This document shows positions 57,190 through 64,000 of a DNA stretch of 64,000 bases, one piece after another. Origin of the DNA: Streptomyces erythrochromogenes (lineage in GTDB: Bacteria; Actinomycetota; Actinomycetes; Streptomycetales; Streptomycetaceae); contig NZ_CP108036.1 of the NCBI RefSeq assembly GCF_036170895.1, forward strand, positions 2,728,001 through 2,792,000, given 5' to 3'. Position numbers and translations under genes: made by a program. The notes under the pieces were generated by a model. That model was not told the DNA's origin. It worked only from the letters and a program-made list of their open reading frames with translations, and made no database searches. How positions within the stretch are numbered: the stretch's first letter is position 1; each line of letters starts with the position of its first letter.

Positions 57190-58113
57190 ATGCGCGCGAT
57201 CGTCGTCAACGAGTGGGGCGGCCCGGAGAACCTGGTCGAGCGGGAGATCGAGCGACCGGAGCCGGGGCTGGGCGAGGTCCTGGTCCGGGTCCACGCGGCG
57301 GGCGTCAACCCGGTCGACTGGAAGACCCGCGCCAGCGGCGCCCTGATCGCCTGGGGCGGGACCCCGATCGTGGGCTGGGACGTCTCCGGCACGGTCGAGG
57401 CGGTCGGCCCCGGCGTGACCCTCTACGCCCCCGGTGACGAGGTGTACGGCATGCCGCTCTTCCCGCGCCAGGCGGGCGGCTACGCGGAGTACGTGGTGGC
57501 CCCGGCGCGGCACTTCGCCCGCAAGCCCGGCTCCCTCGACCACGTGCAGGCGGCGGCGCTGCCGCTGGCGGCGCTCACCGCCTGGCAGGCGCTGGTGGAC
57601 ACCGCCGGCGTCACGGCCGGGCAGCGGGTGCTCGTGCACGCGGCGGCCGGCGGCGTCGGGCACCTGGCGGTGCAGATCGCCAAGGCCCGCGGCGCGTACG
57701 TGATCGGCACCGCCAGCGCCGCCAAGCACGAGGTGCTGCGCGAGCTGGGCGCCGACGAGCTGATCGACTACCGCTCGGTGGACTTCGCCGAGGCGGTCTC
57801 GGACGTCGACGTCGTGCTGGACGCGCTGGGCGGCGACACCGCCGAGCGCAGCCTGAAGGTGCTCAAGCCCGGCGGCCACCTGGTCTCGCTGCCCGGCCCG
57901 GACTCCGTCCCGGCGGGCGCCGACGGGGTGAACGCGGCCTGGGTGCTGGTCGACCCGGACCTCAAGGGTCTGGAGGCCATCGCGGACCTGGCGGACCGGG
58001 GCCTGCTGAAGCCGCTGGTCGAGACGGTGCTGCCGCTGGCGGACGCCGCGCGGGCCCACGAGATCGGCGAGCAGGGCCGGACCACCGGCAAGATCGTCCT
58101 GACGGTGGTCTGA
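57190..58113 (+). CDS. zinc-free NADP-dependent oxidoreductase (quinone reductase type)
   Basis: 307 residues. N-terminal MRAIVVNEWGGPENLVEREI, GWDVSGTVEAVGPGVTLYAPG, and the cofactor segment VLVHAAAGGVGHLAVQIAKARGA. Short compared with alcohol dehydrogenases, no zinc ligands. Start ATG 57190 (MRAIVV); an ATG 15 bases upstream is an alternative. Probably regulated by the divergent GlxA-type protein. Confidence 0.92.
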   Translation: MRAIVVNEWGGPENLVEREIERPEPGLGEVLVRVHAAGVNPVDWKTRASGALIAWGGTPIVGWDVSGTVEAVGPGVTLYAPGDEVYGMPLFPRQAGGYAEYVVAPARHFARKPGSLDHVQAAALPLAALTAWQALVDTAGVTAGQRVLVHAAAGGVGHLAVQIAKARGAYVIGTASAAKHEVLRELGADELIDYRSVDFAEAVSDVDVVLDALGGDTAERSLKVLKPGGHLVSLPGPDSVPAGADGVNAAWVLVDPDLKGLEAIADLADRGLLKPLVETVLPLADAARAHEIGEQGRTTGKIVLTVV

Positions 58114-58132
58114 CCGGGGTGCGCGGGGCCCG

Positions 58133-59266
58133 TCAGACGGCGGCGGTGGCCCGCGTGGTGGTCGCGATGGTGGCGGAGCCGACCACGCGGGTGCCGTCGT
58201 AGAGCACGATCGCCTGGCCGGGGGCCACGCCGCGGACGGGCTCGGTGAAGGAGACGCGCAGCTCGCCGTCCACGACCTCGGCGAAGACCTCGGTCTCGCC
58301 GCCGTGGGCGCGCAGCTGGGCGGTGTAGGTGCCCGGGGCGGCCGCCTCGGCGCCGCACCAGCGGGGGCGGATCGCGGTGAGGGCGCTGACGTCGAGGGCC
58401 TCGACGGGGCCGACGGTGACGGTGTTGTTCACCGGGGAGATGTCGAGGACGTAGCGCGGCTTGCCGTCGGGGGCCGGGTGGCCGATCCGCAGGCCCTTGC
58501 GCTGGCCGATGGTGAAGCCGAAGGCGCCGTCGTGCGTGCCGACCTTCTCGCCGGTCGCCTCGTCGACGATGTCGCCCTCGGCCTTGCCGAGGCGGTTCGC
58601 GAGGAAGCCCTGGGTGTCGCCGTCGGCGATGAAGCAGATGTCGTGGCTGTCGGGCTTCTTCGCGACGGCCAGCCCCCGCTCCTCGGCCTCGGCGCGGATC
58701 TCTTCCTTGGTGGTGAGGGTGTCGCCGAGCGGGAAGAGGGCGTGGGCGAGCTGCTTCTCGTCGAGGACGCCGAGGACGTACGACTGGTCCTTGGCCATGT
58801 CGGAGGCGCGGTGCAGCTCGCGGGAGCCGTCCTCCTTCAGCACGACGGTGGCGTAGTGGCCGGTGCAGACGGCGTCGAAGCCGAGGGCGAGGGCCTTGTC
58901 GAGCAGCGCCGCGAACTTGATCTTCTCGTTGCATCGCAGGCATGGGTTCGGGGTGCGCCCGGCCTCGTACTCGGAGATGAAGTCCTCGACGACGTCCTCG
59001 CGGAAGCGCTCGGCGAGGTCCCAGACGTAGAAGGGGATGCCGATGACGTCGGCGGCGCGGCGGGCGTCGCGGGAGTCCTCGATGGTGCAGCAGCCCCGGG
59101 CGCCGGTCCGGAAGGACTGCGGGTTCGCGGAGAGCGCGAGGTGGACGCCGGTCACGTCGTGCCCGGCTTCGACGGCACGGGCGGCGGCGACGGCGGAGTC
59201 CACTCCGCCGGACATGGCGGCCAGGACGCGAAGGGGGCGGTCGGTGCGCGGCAGGTTCTCAGTCAT
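58133..59266 (-). CDS. mnmA: tRNA-specific 2-thiouridylase
   Basis: 377 residues. Adds sulfur to U34 of Glu, Gln and Lys tRNAs. The PP-loop [16 protein letters not shown] activates the base with ATP; the two catalytic cysteines lie in [14 protein letters not shown] and [27 protein letters not shown] and the C-terminal beta domain complete it. The sulfur is likely supplied through the cysteine desulfurase encoded at 60012, with an amidase gene in between on the other strand. Confidence 0.98.
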   Translation of the reverse strand: MTENLPRTDRPLRVLAAMSGGVDSAVAAARAVEAGHDVTGVHLALSANPQSFRTGARGCCTIEDSRDARRAADVIGIPFYVWDLAERFREDVVEDFISEYEAGRTPNPCLRCNEKIKFAALLDKALALGFDAVCTGHYATVVLKEDGSRELHRASDMAKDQSYVLGVLDEKQLAHALFPLGDTLTTKEEIRAEAEERGLAVAKKPDSHDICFIADGDTQGFLANRLGKAEGDIVDEATGEKVGTHDGAFGFTIGQRKGLRIGHPAPDGKPRYVLDISPVNNTVTVGPVEALDVSALTAIRPRWCGAEAAAPGTYTAQLRAHGGETEVFAEVVDGELRVSFTEPVRGVAPGQAIVLYDGTRVVGSATIATTTRATAAV

Positions 59267-59335
59267 AGCACCGTCCAGGGTACGGGGGAACCGAGCGGGG
59301 TCACAGCGCGTTATCGGCTACGGGGGGTGGATCAC

Positions 59336-59998
59336 ATGGCCGAGCAGGGGAACAAGAGACCGAAGCCGGGGCGGACCCGCAGGGCGGTGCTGCTCGGCGG
59401 GCTCGGGATCGTCGCGGCGGGGGCGGTCGCCGGGCGGGACGAGATCAGCCGCGCGTGGTGGCTGCTGCCGGGAGTGGCCAAGCCGCGCAAGGAGGGCGAG
59501 ATCGACCACGCGGGGGCGGGCTGGACCGCGGCCTCGCCGGCGAACTGGCGGATGGCGGACCGGCCCGACGACTACCGGGTGGACCGGGTCGTCGTGCATG
59601 TCACACAGGGCGGCTTCAAGTCCTCGGTGGACGCCTTCAAGAACCCCTGGCACAAGGCTTCGGCGCACTACATAGTCCGCGGTGACGGGCATGTGGAGCA
59701 GATGGTGCGCGAGCTGGACGTGGCCTTCCACGCGGGCAACCGCTCGATGAACGAGCGCAGCGTCGGCATCGAGCACGTCGGTTTCGTGGACCGGCCCAAG
59801 GACTTCACGGACGCCATGTACACGGCGTCGGCGCGGCTGGCGGCCGACATCTGCCGCCGGTACGACATACGGCCCGACCGCACGCACATCGTCGGGCACT
59901 CCGAGGTGCCGGGCGCCGACCACACGGACCCGGGCGAGCACTGGGACTGGGACCGCTACATACGCATGGTCCGGGAGGCCCTGGCCGCTTCGGCCTGA
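59336..59998 (+). CDS. N-acetylmuramoyl-L-alanine amidase, Tat-type signal
   Basis: 220 residues. Amidase_2 fold that cuts the amide between muramic acid and the peptide stem. Zinc-ligand histidines are in VVVHVTQGGF and PGADHTDPGEHWDWD; HKASAHYIVRGDGHVEQMV and RSVGIEHVGF lie between. The N-terminus has twin arginines before a hydrophobic stretch (GRTRRAVLLGGLGIVAAGAV), so export by Tat is likely. ATG 59336 follows GGGGGGTGG. Inserted against the direction of the genes on both sides. Confidence 0.9.
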   Translation: MAEQGNKRPKPGRTRRAVLLGGLGIVAAGAVAGRDEISRAWWLLPGVAKPRKEGEIDHAGAGWTAASPANWRMADRPDDYRVDRVVVHVTQGGFKSSVDAFKNPWHKASAHYIVRGDGHVEQMVRELDVAFHAGNRSMNERSVGIEHVGFVDRPKDFTDAMYTASARLAADICRRYDIRPDRTHIVGHSEVPGADHTDPGEHWDWDRYIRMVREALAASA

Positions 59999-60011
59999 GC
60001 CTCCCGGACGC

Positions 60012-61175
60012 TCAGCTGAGGCCTGCCGTCCGGGCGCGCTCCACCGCGGGGCCGATGGCCGCGGCGAGGGCGGCGACGTCCTCCTTGGTGGAGGTGTGGC
60101 CGAGGGAGAAGCGCAGGGTGCCGCGGGCCAGCTGCGGGTCGGTGCCGGCCGCCAGCAGGACGTGGCTCGGCTGGGCGACGCCCGCGGTGCAGGCCGAGCC
60201 GGTGGAGCACTCGATGCCCTGGGCGTCGAGCAGGAGCAGCAGGGAGTCGCCCTCGCAGCCGGGGAAGCTGAAGTGCGCGTTGGCCGGAAGCCGCTCTTCG
60301 GGGTCCCCTCCGAGGACGGCGTCGGGCACGGCCGCGAGGACGGCGGCGATGAGTTCGTCGCGCAGGGCGCCGACCTCCGCGGCGAACTGCTCGCGCCGCT
60401 CGGCGGCGAGGACGGCGGCCACCGCGAAGGCGGCGACGGCGGGCACGTCGAGGGTGCCGGAGCGGACGTGCCGTTCCTGCCCGCCGCCGTGCAGGACGGG
60501 TACGGGGGTCTGGTCGCGGCCGAGGAGCAGCGCTCCGATGCCGTAGGGGCCGCCGATCTTGTGGCCGCTGACTGTCATGGCGGCGAGGCCGCTGTCGGCG
60601 AAGTGGACGTCGAGCTGTCCGAAGGCCTGGACGGCGTCGGAGTGCAGCGGGATCCCGGCCTCGCGGGCGGTGGCGGCCAGTTCGCGGACCGGCATGACGG
60701 TGCCGATCTCGTTGTTGGCCCACATGACGGTGGCCAGGGCGACGTCGTCGGGGTTGCGCTCGACGGCTTCGCGGAAGGCGTCGGGGTGCACGCGTCCGTA
60801 GCGGTCCACGGGCAGGTAGTCGACCTGGGCGCCCTCGTGCTCGGCGAGCCAGTGCACGGCGTCGAGCACGGCGTGGTGCTCGACGGGGCTGGCGATGACC
60901 CGGGTGCGGGCGGGGTCGGCGTCGCGCCGGGCCCAGTAGAGGCCCTTGACGGCGAGGTTGTCGGCCTCCGTGCCGCCGGCGGTGAAGACCACCTCGCTGG
61001 GGCGGGCTCCGATCGCCTCGGCGAAGGCCTCGCGGGCCTCCTCGACGGTACGGCGGGCCCGGCGGCCGGCGGCGTGCAGGGAGGAGGCGTTCCCCGTGGC
61101 GGCGAACTGCGCGGTCATCGCCGCGGCGGCCTCCGGCAGCATGGGGGTGGTGGCGGCGTGGTCGAGGTAGGCCAT
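60012..61175 (-). CDS. cysteine desulfurase (NifS/IscS type)
   Basis: 387 residues. Removes sulfur from cysteine as an enzyme persulfide. The PLP lysine sits in [14 protein letters not shown], the sulfur-carrying Cys in [18 protein letters not shown], and [16 protein letters not shown] is the cofactor-His region. It is the closest sulfur donor to mnmA in this window and probably serves tRNA thiolation and perhaps iron-sulfur clusters; it is not part of a suf cluster here. Confidence 0.96.
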   Translation of the reverse strand: MAYLDHAATTPMLPEAAAAMTAQFAATGNASSLHAAGRRARRTVEEAREAFAEAIGARPSEVVFTAGGTEADNLAVKGLYWARRDADPARTRVIASPVEHHAVLDAVHWLAEHEGAQVDYLPVDRYGRVHPDAFREAVERNPDDVALATVMWANNEIGTVMPVRELAATAREAGIPLHSDAVQAFGQLDVHFADSGLAAMTVSGHKIGGPYGIGALLLGRDQTPVPVLHGGGQERHVRSGTLDVPAVAAFAVAAVLAAERREQFAAEVGALRDELIAAVLAAVPDAVLGGDPEERLPANAHFSFPGCEGDSLLLLLDAQGIECSTGSACTAGVAQPSHVLLAAGTDPQLARGTLRFSLGHTSTKEDVAALAAAIGPAVERARTAGLS

Positions 61176-61303
61176 GATCCCCCGATTCTAGGGGCCCGCC
61201 CGTGCCCTTCCGCCCGGCGGGACCCCGATCCGGCCGGGCCGCGGGGAGGGGCGTACGCCCTGCCGCTGCCCGGCCGGGTGCCGCGGCCGGGCCGCGGGGA
61301 GGG

Positions 61304-62158
61304 TCAGATGCGCAGGGCGCGCGCCAGCTGGCGGGACTGGGCGACCAGGTGGTCGGTGGAGTCCCAGACCTCGGCGTCCTCCTCCAGGAAGCCGCCGGCC
61401 AGGTTGCGGGTGGTGATGGAGATCCGCAGCGGGCCCGGGGCCGGGCGGCGGCGGATGTGCGTGGTGAGCTCCACGGTCGGGGTCCAGGCCACCAGGCCGA
61501 GGTCGAAGGCGGTCGGCGGCAGCGCGTCCACCGCGAGGAGCATGGAGAGCGGGTCGGCGTCGCGGCCGTCGGCCAGCTCGAACCAGGCCCGCATCTCGCC
61601 CTTGCCGGAGGGCGCGCCGACGGCCCAGCCCGCGGTCGCCGGGTCCAGCCGGAGCCGGAGCCGGTCCACGATGGCGGAGCTGCCGGGGATCGGCGCGGGG
61701 CCGGCCTCGGGGCCGATGCAGTTCTCGTAGGACGGCATGAGCGGCGGCTCGGCGACCGTCCGCACGTCGTCCGGCAGGGACGCGAGGTCGCCGTAGGAGG
61801 CGAGGACGCGGATGCGCTCGACCTCGTTGCCGTGCTCGTCGTACTGGAAGAGCGAGGCCTGGCCGGTGGAGAGGGTGCGGCCGACCCGGACGACCTCGGT
61901 GCGGATCACGGCGGGGCCGGGCACGGAGGAGGTCAGGTAGTGCGCGGACACGGTGAAGGGGTCCGGGTGCGGGAGGGTCGCCGACAGGGCCCGGCCGACC
62001 AGGGCCAGCAGGTAGCCGCCGTTGACAGCGGCGATGATCGTCCAGCCGGCGGAGAGCTCCGCGTCGTACACGCCGGGCTCACCCGCGCGTTCGGTGATGG
62101 CGGTGTCGCGGTCGAACTCGCTGTCGCCGATGGATGCCTGGGCAGCTGCAAATGACAT
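61304..62158 (-). CDS. acyl-CoA thioesterase-like protein (double hotdog)
   Basis: 284 residues. Two hotdog halves of the TesB-like fold: VYDAELSAGWTIIAAVNGGYLLALVGRAL with the FTVSAHYLTSSVPGPAVIRTE strand, then a second domain with AWFELADGRDADPLSMLLAVDALPPT. Short of TesB catalytic detail, so hydrolysis of acyl-CoA is inferred. ATG 62158 (MSFAAAQ) has no ribosome site; the GTG 15 bases upstream is the alternative. A dyad lies 22 bases upstream. Confidence 0.85.
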   Translation of the reverse strand: MSFAAAQASIGDSEFDRDTAITERAGEPGVYDAELSAGWTIIAAVNGGYLLALVGRALSATLPHPDPFTVSAHYLTSSVPGPAVIRTEVVRVGRTLSTGQASLFQYDEHGNEVERIRVLASYGDLASLPDDVRTVAEPPLMPSYENCIGPEAGPAPIPGSSAIVDRLRLRLDPATAGWAVGAPSGKGEMRAWFELADGRDADPLSMLLAVDALPPTAFDLGLVAWTPTVELTTHIRRRPAPGPLRISITTRNLAGGFLEEDAEVWDSTDHLVAQSRQLARALRI

Positions 62159-62179
62159 GGAACGACGGTACACCCGCTT

Positions 62180-62195
62180 GCTACTAAGCGGTAGC
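62180..62195. promoter_or_regulatory. dyad before the thioesterase gene
   Basis: GCTAC-TAAGCG-GTAGC, 5-base perfect arms, in the 46-base gap between the TRIC channel stop and the thioesterase start. Acyl-CoA genes in Streptomyces often have TetR-type operators, but no regulator gene is adjacent. Confidence 0.35.
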
Positions 62196-62204
62196 TTTCT
62201 ATTG

Positions 62205-62861
62205 TTACGGCTCTTCGGCCACGGAGGAGCGCCTGTTCCAGGCCAGTGGCGCCCGCCAGTGGTAGCGCATGGCGAGGAGCCGCAGGACGAAGGTGGTCAC
62301 GATCGCGAGGCCGGTGGTGATGGCGTTGAGGGAGTCCAGGGCGATGGAGACGGCGACCATCGCGGCGCCGACGGTGGCGGGCACGGCGTACATCTCGCGG
62401 TCGCGCAGCAGCGAGGGCACCTCGTTGACCAGGACGTCGCGCAGTACGCCGCCGCCGACGGCCGTGGCCAGGCCCAGCGCGGCGGACGCGGTGAGGCCCA
62501 GGCCGTACTCGTAGGCCTTGGTCGTGCCGGTCACGCAGAACAGCGCGAGGCCGGCGGCGTCAAAGACGTTGATGGCCCGGTTGATCCGCTGGACCTCGGG
62601 GTGCAGGAAGAAGACGAACGCCGCGGCGATCAGCGGGGTGACGAAGAAGCTGAGCTCGCCGAAGGCGGCCGGCGGGACGGCGCCGATGACCAGGTCGCGG
62701 AAGAGGCCGCCGCCGAGGGCGGTGACGAGGGCGAGCACGGCGATGCCGAAGACGTCGAAGTTCTTGCGGACGGCGAGCAGGGCGCCCGAGGTGGCGAAGA
62801 CGAAGATGCCGGCGAGGTCCAGCGCATGCTGAACCCCTGGCGGGAAGAGATCGTGGAGCAC
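62205..62861 (-). CDS. TRIC-type cation channel (UPF0126)
   Basis: 218 residues, about seven helices. Two tandem TRIC repeats with signatures GGGLFRDLVIG and GGGVLRDVLVNE. Prokaryotic TRIC proteins form trimeric potassium-permeable channels in the membrane. GTG 62861 is used; there is no clear ribosome site. It is in the same direction as the thioesterase, 46 bases upstream. Confidence 0.92.
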   Translation of the reverse strand: MLHDLFPPGVQHALDLAGIFVFATSGALLAVRKNFDVFGIAVLALVTALGGGLFRDLVIGAVPPAAFGELSFFVTPLIAAAFVFFLHPEVQRINRAINVFDAAGLALFCVTGTTKAYEYGLGLTASAALGLATAVGGGVLRDVLVNEVPSLLRDREMYAVPATVGAAMVAVSIALDSLNAITTGLAIVTTFVLRLLAMRYHWRAPLAWNRRSSVAEEP

Positions 62862-63025
62862 CGGGCCATTGTCGCCTGTGGCAAGCGCAGCGGAATGCGG
62901 GGCTCCGCCGCCGCGGCCGGGTGCGGGTGCCGGTGCGGGCCGGAACCGGGGCGCAGCGCCGCCCCCGGATCCCTCGTCTCGCACGCACGCGGCGCGCCGT
63001 TGCGGGGGCGCTGCCGCCGGACCCC

Positions 63026-63080
63026 CGCGCCTCAATCTCCCCCGGCTACCGCCGGGAGGGGCCCCCGGGCGGGGCTGATT
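63026..63080. repeat. intergenic repeat with CTCAATCTCCCCCGGC hairpin
   Basis: CTCAATCTCCCCCGGC-TACC-GCCGGGAGGGGCCCCC followed by CGGGGCTGATTTTG. This matches an abundant Streptomyces intergenic element I recall as CTCAATCTCCCCCAGCTACC. It lies after the ABC ATPase stop (63144) and 160 bases upstream of the TRIC gene, probably a terminator hairpin. The surrounding 62862-63143 region has no gene. Confidence 0.65.
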
Positions 63081-63143
63081 TTGCCGGGCGGGGCCGGTGG
63101 TGCACGGGTGCGGGCGGGCCGCTTGGGCCCGCCCGCCCCGGGC

Positions 63144-64000
<857 letters not shown>

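Overview
The window comes from a Streptomyces-type actinomycete. The DNA is very GC-rich, third codon positions are almost always G or C, GTG and TTG starts are common, several genes look leaderless (a -10 hexamer six to seven bases before the start codon), and the gene order leuB / pruA-putB / serA / ilvC-ilvN-ilvB / gatB-gatA-gatC / ligA / mnmA / cysteine desulfurase is the order I remember from Streptomyces chromosomes. It is core chromosome, not plasmid or phage. I saw no insertion sequence, tRNA, rRNA or CRISPR.

Layout. 1-8.1 kb: the start of leuB, a LysR/oxidoreductase divergent pair, a Tat-exported phospholipase C behind a PHO box, an AAC(2')-type aminoglycoside acetyltransferase coupled to an SMI1/KNR4 protein, a nitroreductase and two unknowns. 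8.3-12.4 kb: proline catabolism (pruA, proline dehydrogenase) with a divergent PucR-type regulator. 12.9-16.1 kb: an oxidoreductase, a TetR repressor and the drug-efflux permease it probably controls. 16.2-21.9 kb: serA, ilvC, ilvN and ilvB, the last behind a complete transcription attenuator with leader peptide MRTRILVLGKRVG. 21.9-24.8 kb: a ten-helix PAS-GGDEF-EAL protein (CdgE-like) whose EAL domain has lost its catalytic residues, with a good BldD box upstream. 25-37.8 kb: accessory metabolism and transport (2-hydroxyacid dehydrogenase, aldo/keto reductase, sugar dehydrogenase lipoprotein, a large LuxR regulator, an MMPL exporter, GNATs, cupin, DinB). 37.8-41.4 kb: an iron-box-controlled divergon of a siderophore-interacting flavoprotein against a penicillin-acylase-like enzyme and an IucB-like acetyltransferase, followed by a hydrolase remnant. 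41.6-44.1 kb: a membrane Ser/Thr kinase with an NPCBM sensor. 44.2-47.7 kb: gatCAB with an extra small gene inside. 48-50.1 kb: an RmdB-like GGDEF-EAL protein with intact catalytic motifs and a TTA (bldA) codon. 50.5-54.4 kb: ligA, a MetE-like enzyme and an SDR. 54.6-64 kb: unknown/DUF1330 pair, GlxA-type regulator and oxidoreductase, mnmA, a peptidoglycan amidase, cysteine desulfurase, an acyl-CoA thioesterase-like protein, a TRIC channel and the end of an oligopeptide ABC ATPase.

How the parts connect. Branched-chain amino acid synthesis (leuB, ilvBNC) lies near serine synthesis and proline breakdown. tRNA quality control and modification (gatCAB, mnmA) sits with the sulfur donor enzyme. 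Two c-di-GMP proteins, one probably only a synthase or sensor and one with both active sites, bracket 28 kb and carry two developmental signals (BldD box, TTA codon). The iron divergon is the clearest accessory module and resembles the tailoring and uptake arm of a desferrioxamine locus without the assembly genes.
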